NCBI GenBank assembly: GCA_001515945.1
Contig: LOER01000016.1
Location: forward strand, 310,001-374,000
Origin: Desulfitibacter sp. BRH_c19
Lineage (GTDB): Bacteria > Bacillota > DSM-16504 > Desulfitibacterales > Desulfitibacteraceae
Direction of reading: 5' to 3'
Length of the DNA: 64,000 nucleotides
The position numbers were made by a program, and so were the translations under genes. Positions 1-8,344 of the stretch are shown here, piece after piece. Below the pieces are notes generated by a model. That model was not told where the DNA came from and ran no database searches. It worked only from the letters and a program-made list of their open reading frames with translations. The number at the start of each line of letters is the position of its first letter. Positions within the stretch are counted from its first letter, which is position 1.

Positions 1-65
1 GGAACTGGCTTAGCTTTTTCTCTAAGAATATTATCTCCCACTTTTACAATCTGATATATAGCCAA
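1..65 (-). CDS. def: Peptide deformylase, N-terminal fragment (cut by window edge)
   Basis: Only the first 21 or so codons are inside the window. The minus strand reads MAIYQIVKVGDNILREKAKP, which matches the usual N-terminus of peptide deformylases (the metalloenzyme that removes the formyl group from nascent proteins). The start is TTG, preceded by a strong AGGAGG eight bases upstream. It lies 12 bases downstream of the priA stop, the common priA-def(-fmt) order of Firmicutes. The catalytic motifs are outside the window, so the call rests on the N-terminus and synteny. Confidence 0.8.
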   Translation of the reverse strand, partial: MAIYQIVKVGDNILREKAKPV

Positions 66-77
66 TAAAACAACCTC

Positions 78-2585
78 CTATGCGAAATTATTAGGGCTAA
101 TGTCTAAACTAACATTTACTTTATTAGCGAAGGGGCTAGCCTGGTAAAATTCATCAAGACAAACCTTAACTATAGGTCTTAGGTTAACTCCCTTTTCATA
201 CTTAACAAGGAGCTGATATCTATATTCTCCCTTAATTTTAACCAAACCACAAGGATTTGGACCAAGAATTTGCAGGAAATTAGTATTTTTTTTAAGCTGT
301 AGGCTTCTGGTAAAATATTTATAAAAAAAATTCGCTCCTTCATTAACCAGATCCTCAGTCCTGCCTGTAAAAACTATTCTTATAATTTGACTAAATGGAG
401 GGTAATTATATTCTTTTCTAAAAGTGATTTCATCCTTATAAAATGAAGTAAAGTCTTGATTTTTTGCATGTACTATACTAATGTCGTGGGGATTAAATGT
501 TTGAATAACCACTTTTCCTTCCCATTTACCCCTACCTGCTCTACCTGCGACTTGTGTTAATAGTTGGAAAGATTTTTCCCTACTTCTAAAATCCGGTAAA
601 TTGAGTGTAGTATCTGCAGCAATAACTCCTACAAGAGTAACATTAGGAAAATCAAGCCCCTTTGCCACCATTTGTGTGCCTATTAATACATTTGTCTTAC
701 CTTTAGCAAATTCATCAAGATAATTCTGCACAACTTCCTTTTTATCAGAAATATCACCATCGATTCTCATCACATCAACATGTGGATAAAGAGTTTTAAA
801 CTCATGCTCTATTTTTTGAGTCCCAAGACCAAAAGGCTTCCAGTGAAGAGAGTTGCATTCTGGGCATTTCTGGGGAATACTTTGACTGAAGCCACAATAA
901 TGACATAGCATTTTTTGTGTTGTTTGATGATACGTAAGTGAAACTTCACAGTTAACACAATTTAAAATAAACCCGCAATCTCGACATAGTACAAAAGATG
1001 CAAAACCACGCCTATTTAAATATAAGATAATTTGTTTTTTATTAGCAAGAGTTTTGCTGATCTCTTCTTGTAGGCTTTTACTAAAAATGCTTAAATTCCC
1101 TTGCCTTAGCTCATCCCTCATGTCAATAACTTGGACGGTTGGGAGTTGATAATCTTTTACCCTCTTTGGAAGAGAAAGCAATTTGATTTTTCCAGTTTGT
1201 GTGCCTAGAAAGGTTTCCAAGGATGGAGTTGCACTTCCTAAAACAACTGGACAGTTATGCCACATGGCCCTTTTTAAAGCTACCTCCCTAGCATTATATT
1301 TAGGATCATTGTCTTGTTTATAACTAGTATCATGTTCTTCATCTATAATTATAGCTCCTAGTTTTTTTACAGGGGCAAATACTACTGAGCGAGCTCCAAC
1401 AATTATTTTTTTCTGACCAAATTTTATAGACTTCCATGCCTCGTACCTTTCTTTTGGAGTTAATTTACTATGTAAGATTACAATATGATCTGAGAACCTA
1501 GATTGAAGTCTACTTACTATTTGTAGTGTCAGAAATATTTCTGGTAGCACCAATATGGTTTGTAGTTCTTTTTTTAAACAATGCTCCATAATTTCCATAT
1601 AAACTTCAGTTTTTCCACTTCCTGTTATCCCATAGAGAAGATATGGATTGTAGCTTTTGTTTTCAATGTCATTGGCAACTATCTCATAGGCTTTTTTTTG
1701 GTCACTATTAAGACAAATGGAGTTATCCATATAATTTTCTTTATTCTTGTAGCTCTCTATTGATATAATATCTTTCTCAATTAATCTTTTTAAAACACCT
1801 ATATCCACATTTGTAATGTCAAGTAAGGACTGAATGGATGAATCAAAACCCTCCTGCAAGGCCTTTACAATTGCCCACTGTTTTGGTGCCCTTTTCCTTA
1901 AACTACAATGATTCTCTAACCTCAACTTCTCCACATTTAGAATTGCCTTTTGATCTCTCCAGTTGTTTCTTCTTTGCGTTTCCAGTACAATATGCTGTTC
2001 TATAATATAACCTTTATCTAATAGTTCCTTATATGCTTTTTTATAAGACTTACGATCATTCTCGAACAAATTATTATCGATCCATTTGTCACCGGCTTTA
2101 TACACTATATCATATAATTTTTTAGCAGAAGTATTTAAATCATCCATGTATGCTTTTTCTAACAACTTAAACTGCTTGATTATGTTTGGTAACGCACCCA
2201 CAGGAATAAACATTTTTAGTGTTTTTATCCTAGTTGTTAAGTAGTAGTCACTCATCCAATTAGCTAGACTAATTTCTTCCTCATTTAAACTCAAGGATCG
2301 GCTTAGAACATCTTTAATTTCTTTAAGCTTTGGATGTTGTTTCTTGTGGGACAACTCAACAACATATCCATATTTTAATGTATTACCAAATGGGACAAGA
2401 ACTAAACTCCCCTCTAGCACATTGTTTGCTAGGTGTGCAGGAATTAGATATTGGAATGTTTTATCTAATGATCTATGATTATTATTTATTATAACATTTG
2501 CGTATGATTCTTTCACGTTTGCATCCCACCCTTTTCTTATACTCATTATACCAAACTTGTCCACATAGGGTGAGAAAAAGAGCAT
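78..2585 (-). CDS. priA: Primosomal protein N' (PriA helicase)
   Basis: PriA is the 3'-5' superfamily 2 helicase that restarts collapsed replication forks. The protein has the N-terminal DNA-binding region (YLIPAHL near residue 45), Walker A GITGSGKTEVY, the DEEH Walker B box, the helicase C-terminal motifs (TQMVAKGLDFP, QVAGRAGRG) and between them the zinc-binding cluster with paired CxxC motifs (CRDCGF, CVNCEV, CHYCGF, CPECNS). About 835 residues is normal. I placed the start at ATG 2585 because AAGGAG, overlapping the ypeB stop, lies nine bases upstream; a TTG sits directly before it. The N-terminus is about 25 residues longer than typical, so an internal ATG at 2546 is possible but has no ribosome binding site. 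Followed by def. Confidence 0.96.
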   Translation of the reverse strand: MLFFSPYVDKFGIMSIRKGWDANVKESYANVIINNNHRSLDKTFQYLIPAHLANNVLEGSLVLVPFGNTLKYGYVVELSHKKQHPKLKEIKDVLSRSLSLNEEEISLANWMSDYYLTTRIKTLKMFIPVGALPNIIKQFKLLEKAYMDDLNTSAKKLYDIVYKAGDKWIDNNLFENDRKSYKKAYKELLDKGYIIEQHIVLETQRRNNWRDQKAILNVEKLRLENHCSLRKRAPKQWAIVKALQEGFDSSIQSLLDITNVDIGVLKRLIEKDIISIESYKNKENYMDNSICLNSDQKKAYEIVANDIENKSYNPYLLYGITGSGKTEVYMEIMEHCLKKELQTILVLPEIFLTLQIVSRLQSRFSDHIVILHSKLTPKERYEAWKSIKFGQKKIIVGARSVVFAPVKKLGAIIIDEEHDTSYKQDNDPKYNAREVALKRAMWHNCPVVLGSATPSLETFLGTQTGKIKLLSLPKRVKDYQLPTVQVIDMRDELRQGNLSIFSKSLQEEISKTLANKKQIILYLNRRGFASFVLCRDCGFILNCVNCEVSLTYHQTTQKMLCHYCGFSQSIPQKCPECNSLHWKPFGLGTQKIEHEFKTLYPHVDVMRIDGDISDKKEVVQNYLDEFAKGKTNVLIGTQMVAKGLDFPNVTLVGVIAADTTLNLPDFRSREKSFQLLTQVAGRAGRGKWEGKVVIQTFNPHDISIVHAKNQDFTSFYKDEITFRKEYNYPPFSQIIRIVFTGRTEDLVNEGANFFYKYFTRSLQLKKNTNFLQILGPNPCGLVKIKGEYRYQLLVKYEKGVNLRPIVKVCLDEFYQASPFANKVNVSLDISPNNFA

Positions 2586-2598
2586 CAAAAGATGCTCC

Positions 2599-3960
2599 TT
2601 ACATTGTCAATAACCCATATTCTGACTCAATAAAACGTAGAATATTAACTTCCATACCACTTTTTGCATCTATATACACCAAAAAAGGCATTTGGTCTAA
2701 ACTTCCTTTAAATTCCCAACAGAATGCCTCCTTTCCCGTTGGTAGGGGTATAACCACCTTCTGCTGTCTTTGAACTTGAAAATCAGGATGAAGTTTTATT
2801 TGAGCTTCTGTCTCAGATAATGCATCTTCTGGCCAATTTCTTTCCTCTTCCCTGGCTAGTAAATAATTAATAGCTTCAAATCCAGTAACCTCTCCGCTAT
2901 CTAATGCAACTTTTACCTTTAATAAATGGGGGTATACCAAGATGCCTTCTTTTACTTCCCCAAAGGAAACAACAGCCTGATTAAAGTTTTGGATTACACC
3001 AGTTGCATTAAAGGTATCATACCCTTTTTCCAGTAAAAATTTTTCGGCTTGCTCTTGTGCCTCCTGAAGAGAAAGGTCGCTTCCACCTACTCCCCTATTA
3101 TCCAACATCCAAGCAATATAACCCCCTGTTTTTGTTATATCGAGTACAATTTGATCTCCAATATTTCCATAAGTAGGTATAACTCTTACAGAATACACCT
3201 GGATAGGAGCATCCTCATCACTTTCTGTTATTTTATAATTAACCCTACCCTCTTCAACACCAAGAAAACTTCTAGCAATATTCTTAGCATCATCTTCCGT
3301 AATTATATCTCCAGTTAGCTCAACGCTTCTATTAATAATCTGTTCAGAGAATGGACCATCATATATCAATTGGGGAAATGTTTGTATTTGGTCCTCTAAA
3401 TTTGAAAATGTTTCCTCTGGAAGAGTACGTGTTGCGTCAGACCAATCCTTATGCTTTGACAAAGCAATATTACTCCAAGGAAATCTGTCTCTACTTATGT
3501 CAATATGTAGGTTTTGAAGATGTTGACTTATTTCAAGAGCTTGTTTATGAAGAAGCTGCATTTGTTCTCTATCATTTTCAGCCATTATCTCTTGTCTATA
3601 GCCATTGGCCATTGTAAAGCAGTAATCCCCCAGTTGATTTAGAAACATTTGCGTCTGCACCAAGACATTTCTCCCTAATGGAAGCTGGGCTAAATCCTTT
3701 TGAGCCATATGTGCTTGTTGCCACGCTAAAGTTAATTGTGATTTCTCATATTCGGGGGTACCTGATGCAAGTACCTTTGAGAGTACATTCTCAACCATCT
3801 GCATACTACCTGTCAGGTCATAAAAGGCTCTCTGATAATGAGTTTCCTGTAAAATTCTAAGGTTATTCTTCTGCTCATTTTGCGTATATCCCCAGTATCC
3901 TGTCCAGATTAAAGCTACTGTTAATAACCCCACAGTAAATGAATACCACCAACTTTTCAC
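2599..3960 (-). CDS. ypeB: Germination protein YpeB
   Basis: YpeB is the partner that SleB needs for stable accumulation in spores, where it keeps the cortex-lytic enzyme inactive until germination. The 453-residue protein starts with a single membrane anchor (SWWYSFTVGLLTVALIWTGY), followed by a helical region and, from about residue 215 to the end, repeated PepSY/YpeB-type domains (for example IARSFLGVEEGRVNYKI and AEKFLLEKGYDTF). It begins at GTG with AAGGAG upstream and lies 26 bases after sleB, the classical sleB-ypeB operon. Its stop codon overlaps the priA ribosome binding site, so priA may be read through from this operon. It is presumably made under forespore (SigG) control; I saw no convincing promoter. 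Confidence 0.93.
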   Translation of the reverse strand: MKSWWYSFTVGLLTVALIWTGYWGYTQNEQKNNLRILQETHYQRAFYDLTGSMQMVENVLSKVLASGTPEYEKSQLTLAWQQAHMAQKDLAQLPLGRNVLVQTQMFLNQLGDYCFTMANGYRQEIMAENDREQMQLLHKQALEISQHLQNLHIDISRDRFPWSNIALSKHKDWSDATRTLPEETFSNLEDQIQTFPQLIYDGPFSEQIINRSVELTGDIITEDDAKNIARSFLGVEEGRVNYKITESDEDAPIQVYSVRVIPTYGNIGDQIVLDITKTGGYIAWMLDNRGVGGSDLSLQEAQEQAEKFLLEKGYDTFNATGVIQNFNQAVVSFGEVKEGILVYPHLLKVKVALDSGEVTGFEAINYLLAREEERNWPEDALSETEAQIKLHPDFQVQRQQKVVIPLPTGKEAFCWEFKGSLDQMPFLVYIDAKSGMEVNILRFIESEYGLLTM

Positions 3961-3986
3961 TATTTGCCCAACTCCTTTACACCAGA

Positions 3987-4700
3987 CTATGTACCAAAAA
4001 CATGTTTGCCAATCCTTCTATGTATCGGTCTGCTCCAAATCCACCTTGAAGTTGCCACAGCTGGATTCCAGTAATAAATTGCTCCATTACTTGGATCCCA
4101 ACCACTTAACGCATCTGTAGCAGCCCTAAATGCTGAAGCATTAGGTTCTAGCCATATCTGACCATCACTTACTGCAGTAAATGCTCCAGGTTGAAATATT
4201 ACATCAGGAATAGAATTTGGAAAGGATGGATGCTTAACTCTATTTACCACAACAGCAGCAACAGCTACCTGCCCTTCATAAGGTTCACCCCTTGCCTCAC
4301 TATGAATAGTTCTTGCCAATAATAACATTTCATCACTAGATAATGCTGGGGCGTTTTCAACAGCTGCTGCAACACGTTTAGTTGGATTATCTAAACGATC
4401 GATAGTAGCTATATTAGCAATTCCTGTACCAGTCAAGCCTCTACTTAGTTGAAATTTTCTGACTGCAGAAGCTGTCCTAGGCCCATAGATACCATCAATT
4501 CTTCCTGCATCAAAACCTTTTTCATCAAGCATTCTTTGTAGTTCTGCAACATCTTCTCCTCTACTACCCCAGTTTAATTCTCTCTCACCCAGAGCAATAG
4601 CACTAACATGGGATAGTGGATTCCCTGCTGTCACCCCCACCAATACTAAGACTATTATTATTATAAATAGAATTAATCCATTATAATATTTCACTTTCAT
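3987..4700 (-). CDS. sleB: Spore cortex-lytic enzyme SleB
   Basis: SleB is a lytic transglycosylase that degrades the muramic-lactam-containing cortex during germination. Residues 1-28 form a signal peptide (LILFIIIIVLVLVGVTAG). Residues 43-105 are a peptidoglycan-binding domain (GSRGEDVAELQRMLDEKGF, GIYGPRTASAVRKFQ). The hydrolase_2 catalytic domain follows, with the catalytic glutamate in TIHSEARGEPYEG and the conserved AVVVNRV and YYWNP segments. The 237 residues are slightly shorter than Bacillus SleB. The ATG is preceded by AGGAGGG. It is the first gene of the sleB-ypeB pair. Confidence 0.95.
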   Translation of the reverse strand: MKVKYYNGLILFIIIIVLVLVGVTAGNPLSHVSAIALGERELNWGSRGEDVAELQRMLDEKGFDAGRIDGIYGPRTASAVRKFQLSRGLTGTGIANIATIDRLDNPTKRVAAAVENAPALSSDEMLLLARTIHSEARGEPYEGQVAVAAVVVNRVKHPSFPNSIPDVIFQPGAFTAVSDGQIWLEPNASAFRAATDALSGWDPSNGAIYYWNPAVATSRWIWSRPIHRRIGKHVFGT

Positions 4701-4765
4701 TTTTTACCCTCCTAAGCTAATTACTAATAATACTATTTTTTACGTAGCCTTTATTATTATGCAAA

Positions 4766-4793
4766 GAAAAACCACCCCTTTTGTTGAGGTGGT
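4766..4793 (-). terminator. Rho-independent terminator after the 2H phosphoesterase gene
   Basis: On the minus strand ACCACC, an 11-base loop and GGTGGT are followed by TTTTTC. It lies 16 bases after the stop of the gene ending at 4809 and separates it from sleB. Confidence 0.7.
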
Positions 4794-4808
4794 AGAATAA
4801 AAGGACAC

Positions 4809-5381
4809 CTACTTTAAGTAGAACCTTCTCACAACTCTTTCTTTCTCTTCTATTACAGGTCTCCAAAGTTCAAATCTCTCTATGACACCACGTATTGGTG
4901 CCTCTCGCAAGGATACTCTCTGACACACCTTCAAAAACTCATGATTCTCAAGTGGTGATTTAGCAAATATTTCACTTAGAATAGTTATGTGAAAAATCCA
5001 CTTATCCACTAAAGGGGCAACTAAAAATCCACTCTTATCTATAGCTTGCCTAAGCAGGTATTGTACTTGTTGCAATTTCTGACTATCCTCAATTTTTAAT
5101 ATGAGACTCTTATGCGGCTCAGTAAAGCAATCAAAACCACTAGATTGAATTTTTATAGAATCAAAACCATCTAAAACCTGCTGAACACACTTACTAAAAA
5201 CCTCTATTTGTTCTTGATGAATTCTCTTTACAGTAGTAATTGTTATATGAATGGTAGGTGGCAAATTTTGATAGACTTCCCAGCTATTAGATAATAGTCT
5301 TTGTATCCGAAAAGCTTCCTCATATAAATCTCCTGAAGGAATTGCAACAAGATACATATAATCTCTCCAGTTATTAATCAA
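4809..5381 (-). CDS. 2H phosphoesterase / LigT-like protein (2'-5' RNA ligase superfamily)
   Basis: The two defining H-x-T/S motifs of the 2H phosphoesterase fold are present about 80 residues apart: IHITITTV and WIFHITIL. The family includes bacterial ThpR/LigT (2',3'-cyclic phosphodiesterase activity on RNA ends) and uncharacterised YjcG-like proteins. The natural substrate here cannot be deduced. The long start is TTG with an excellent GGAGGTGA but at a long distance; ATG at 5357 has GGAG seven bases upstream and gives a more typical N-terminus (MYLVAIPSGDLYEEAF). The gene stands alone between two terminators. Confidence 0.8.
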   Translation of the reverse strand: MINNWRDYMYLVAIPSGDLYEEAFRIQRLLSNSWEVYQNLPPTIHITITTVKRIHQEQIEVFSKCVQQVLDGFDSIKIQSSGFDCFTEPHKSLILKIEDSQKLQQVQYLLRQAIDKSGFLVAPLVDKWIFHITILSEIFAKSPLENHEFLKVCQRVSLREAPIRGVIERFELWRPVIEEKERVVRRFYLK

Positions 5382-5443
5382 AACTGCAGCTCACCTCCAT
5401 AAGATATATACAACTTATTTTTCCCTTTACTATTCTATATTAT

Positions 5444-5477
5444 TAAGGTCCATCCCTGCATCTAGGGATGGACCTTA
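5444..5477 (-). terminator. Terminator hairpin after the DsrK-like gene
   Basis: A perfect 13-bp inverted repeat (TAAGGTCCATCCC and its complement) with an 8-base loop lies just after the stop of the gene ending at 5486. The following minus-strand run is AT-rich (TTAATAATA) rather than a pure T tract. Its symmetry could also let it act against transcription from the other side. Confidence 0.75.
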
Positions 5478-5485
5478 TATTAATC

Positions 5486-7102
5486 TTATTCTTCTTCTCT
5501 TAAAAACTCCAAGAAAGGTTCTTCAACACTTACAAGAGCATTCACAACCAGTTCAACTAATCCACCATATTGCACATTATACTTATCTGTGGCCTTATAG
5601 TAGCTTAGAATATCCCTGATAGCACCCTTACAGTTAGAACATGGTGCACAAACATACTTTGGAATATTTGCATCCTCAATAGTATCCTGAAAAGCATTAA
5701 GGATTTGTTTAAACTTCATTCTAGCACTAACTTTATCTCTAAATTCCGAGAAATTCTGTGATTTCATTATAGCAAAACCACTTCCTCCTCCACAGCAATA
5801 ATTGTTAACACCATGTGGTGTCATCTCTCTAAATTGTGTACATACTGCATTAATTATGTCTCTTTGGGGTTTGACAATACCCATCATCCTAACGACGTTA
5901 CAAGGGTCATGCATTGTCACAGGAAAATTGTTTTTGCTTGGATCTACCTTAAGAACTTTATTCTCTATCAATTCCCATAGTAATGGCAGAAAACTTTCTC
6001 TAGGAACATAATCTTCACCTGTAACCATTCTATCCGCACTTATTGCTGCAGCTTTATGAGCATGACCACACTCTGCAAGTACTATTCTTTTAACACCAAG
6101 ATCTCTTGCAGCCTTAAATTGCTGTAGAGCTACTTTTTTAGATTGGGCATCGTCATACCAAATGCCGTAGTTAACATTATCATACCCTATTAAGTCACTA
6201 CTTAGTGTCCAATTTAGCCCTGCTTCTTCAAATAGAATTGCAAAGGCTGCAGGGTTTTCAGGCCAGGCCATGAATTCTCCTGCATTATGGGTCAAAAGAA
6301 TATCTGCACCCTTCTTATCAATAGGCATCTTTATTCTTCTACCAATCATATCCTCAATATCATCTTCAATGAATTCTATAGTATCTAAAAATGCTGGTTT
6401 AGTAATACCAGTTGAGGAACCAGTTTTCAACTGCAAAACGCTACCTTTTTCATGTAATGGTTTTGGAGCTATCCCCATCTCCATGCTAAAGATTTTGCGT
6501 ATTTCTCGAGCTAATAATGCATTATCAAGCCCAAGAGGACAAGCTTGTGCACATCTTCTACAAAGATTACACCTATAAGCTAGCTCCCCAAGTCTAGCTA
6601 TAGTCTCCCAGTTAATATCAATATCTCCACCTGTAAAGGAACTTAAAATGCTATCTCCTTTAAAATGCTTTTTGGCAATTTTTCTTAAAACTTCGGACCT
6701 AAATATTGGCCTGTATAACTCATTTCTTCCAGTTGACTGAAAAATATGGCAAGCCTCTGAACATGTATTACACTTAGCACAATACTCAAAGGATAATAAC
6801 AATGGTTGTATAAAGTTCCTATTAGTCTCATTAGATAACATTTTTTCTAAACCAGATAGAAATTTCTTAACAAATTCGTCTTCCTGTTCCTTTGTCTCAG
6901 GTCTTGTTAATGTATCTATTCCAATGTACCCATCTAGTGATGTACAATATTTTTCTGCCCACTCAGCCTTGGGTTCTTTAAAATCTGGTTCCATTCCTGG
7001 TTTATTATAGGGAGCAGGTAAATCCATTAGCTTGTCAAGCCTTGTTAACTGTTTTGAAGGTTTCCCCATATCCTGCGGTTTCAAGTCTTTTCCATTAATC
7101 AT
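5486..7102 (-). CDS. DsrK/HdrD-like Fe-S oxidoreductase subunit
   Basis: This cytoplasmic iron-sulfur protein of 538 residues resembles the catalytic subunit of membrane-bound DsrMK, HmeCD or HdrDE complexes. Two ferredoxin-type 4Fe-4S motifs are visible: CAKCNTCSEACH (about residue 110) and CNLCRRCAQACP (about residue 178). The C-terminal half has cysteine-rich (CCG) domains: HDPCNVVRMMG, then NNYCCGGGSG 34 residues after that cysteine, then CAPCSNC, the pattern that binds the non-cubane cluster in heterodisulfide reductases. It follows the membrane subunit gene by 20 bases. Known relatives pass electrons between menaquinone and a disulfide or thiol carrier; the substrate here is unknown. 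No dsrAB or other sulfite-reduction genes are in view. Confidence 0.85.
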   Translation of the reverse strand: MINGKDLKPQDMGKPSKQLTRLDKLMDLPAPYNKPGMEPDFKEPKAEWAEKYCTSLDGYIGIDTLTRPETKEQEDEFVKKFLSGLEKMLSNETNRNFIQPLLLSFEYCAKCNTCSEACHIFQSTGRNELYRPIFRSEVLRKIAKKHFKGDSILSSFTGGDIDINWETIARLGELAYRCNLCRRCAQACPLGLDNALLAREIRKIFSMEMGIAPKPLHEKGSVLQLKTGSSTGITKPAFLDTIEFIEDDIEDMIGRRIKMPIDKKGADILLTHNAGEFMAWPENPAAFAILFEEAGLNWTLSSDLIGYDNVNYGIWYDDAQSKKVALQQFKAARDLGVKRIVLAECGHAHKAAAISADRMVTGEDYVPRESFLPLLWELIENKVLKVDPSKNNFPVTMHDPCNVVRMMGIVKPQRDIINAVCTQFREMTPHGVNNYCCGGGSGFAIMKSQNFSEFRDKVSARMKFKQILNAFQDTIEDANIPKYVCAPCSNCKGAIRDILSYYKATDKYNVQYGGLVELVVNALVSVEEPFLEFLREEE

Positions 7103-7122
7103 TTAATCCCCTCCTATCCTAG

Positions 7123-8022
7123 CTATTGTTCTTTACTTACTGACTTTCCCGGTTGTATGTGTGGAGCAGACCAACCTTCTTTAGTAGGCTTAAAAGCTGA
7201 AGCTTCCTTAACTTTCTTCTCAATTTCACTACCTGGTAAATTGGGATCATTTTCCCACAATACTTTATGGAAAGTAAAATACTTTGCAACATAATGACTC
7301 ATTTTAGTTTGAGGTATATATATCAACAAGAGTCCTAGCAATATAATGTGGAGAGTTAACATACCTCCAGCTTCAATGGCACTAAAGGTTAAAAGTCCTT
7401 TAAAAACATCTCTACCATATTGAAAACCCGGATCGGCAACAGAAACAAAAATTCCTGTTAATACTACTACAAAAATAAAAACTAAATTAAAGTAATCTTG
7501 GGGAGTTGTATATTTTTTCATGGAATCCATTAAAAGTCTTCTTAAAAATAACCCACCCGATCCTAAAGCTAATAAAACTGCACCTGCATTACCTGATACT
7601 AATGTCATAAAATAAACAAAACCAGCCCATCCTTGTGCAACACTTGTAACTGCATTACCTGATAACTCTGTTATTGCACCTACAAATAACATTGCTGTCC
7701 ATAATAGTAGTAGGTAAATACCTAAATGCAAAGCATATGAAAGCCACCATAATGGTTTTTGATTAACATAAAGATTCTTTATAAACAGCATCTCTTTTAA
7801 CATTTCCTTCAGTTCTCCCATGTGGGAAATCTCACGTGGTTTTTCAAACCATTTTACATCTTCATAATATGACCCACCGTATTCTCCTCTACCCTTTTCC
7901 TTTGGTACAGGGTACAACTCCCATCTGCCATGCATAGGCATCTTAGAAAACTTTAATGCTTTAGAAATAGAAATAAATACAAAAGCAAATAAGGAAATGT
8001 AAATAAATATTACTAGTAACAA
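7123..8022 (-). CDS. DsrM/NarI-like membrane cytochrome b subunit
   Basis: This is a 299-residue membrane protein with five predicted membrane helices: residues 3-23, about 93-115, 130-160, 177-195 and 220-240. It resembles nitrate reductase gamma (NarI), DsrM and HdrE, which carry haem b and exchange electrons with the quinone pool. Candidate haem ligands are the histidines in SYALHLGIY and LTLHIILLG. The gene is directly upstream of the DsrK/HdrD-like gene, so the two should form one membrane complex. The upstream gap contains a repeat (8197-8298) and no clear promoter was recognised. Confidence 0.82.
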   Translation of the reverse strand: MLLVIFIYISLFAFVFISISKALKFSKMPMHGRWELYPVPKEKGRGEYGGSYYEDVKWFEKPREISHMGELKEMLKEMLFIKNLYVNQKPLWWLSYALHLGIYLLLLWTAMLFVGAITELSGNAVTSVAQGWAGFVYFMTLVSGNAGAVLLALGSGGLFLRRLLMDSMKKYTTPQDYFNLVFIFVVVLTGIFVSVADPGFQYGRDVFKGLLTFSAIEAGGMLTLHIILLGLLLIYIPQTKMSHYVAKYFTFHKVLWENDPNLPGSEIEKKVKEASAFKPTKEGWSAPHIQPGKSVSKEQ

Positions 8023-8196
8023 AACACACGACCTCCTTTAATTTAAGTCAACTTTACATGTTACTTTTAGCACCACACTTCATATTATAAAATTCACAAG
8101 GAAATATATCCACTATAACTTCTACAAGAAAGCTTGATAACCTATAAAAGCATTATTTGAATATCCAATGCTACTATAAGAAAAACATATAGTAGG

Positions 8197-8298
8197 CTTA
8201 AAACAAAACTTGGCTTGCGCCAAGTCCTTAGACGCAGGCGCAAGCCTTAGTCTTTGTGAATACTATCTACCTTGTTTGAACTTATACTTCTGATAGTA
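8197..8298 (+). repeat. Structured intergenic repeat D, copy 1 (without hairpin insertion)
   Basis: This 102-bp segment is repeated almost exactly at 63645-63804, where a 58-bp insertion splits it. It contains a perfect 10-bp stem (GGCTTGCGCC at 8212-8221 with GGCGCAAGCC at 8237-8246) and a second stem (TACTATC with GATAGTA) near its end. The copy at 63.7 kb keeps the first stem with paired base changes. Confidence 0.85.
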
Positions 8299-8307
8299 TA
8301 AAATAAT

Positions 8308-8331
8308 AAAGAGCCGTTAAAACAGCTCTTT
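8308..8331 (-). terminator. metK terminator
   Basis: On the minus strand AAAGAGCTGTT pairs with AACGGCTCTTT (11 bp, one G-U), followed by ATTATTTTAT. It lies 14 bases past the metK stop and ends the yicC-metK gene series. Confidence 0.75.
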
Positions 8332-8344
8332 ATCTTCTTCTCTC

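Larger units (their letters stand above)
8023..8344. other. Intergenic gap between metK and the DsrM-like gene
   Basis: The 322-base gap holds the metK terminator (8308-8331) and the structured repeat D1 (8197-8298). The rest (8023-8196), which should contain the promoter of the DsrMK-like pair, is AT-rich and shows no ORF or clear consensus promoter to me. Confidence 0.6.

Noticed and set aside
5486-8022. Calling the pair true DsrMK of sulfate respiration
   Set aside because: No dsrAB, dsrC or aprAB in view; the pattern is shared by several related complexes.
8023-8344. SAM riboswitch near metK
   Set aside because: The gap is downstream of metK in its direction of transcription, and no S-box motif is visible. 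Upstream of metK is coaBC with overlap.
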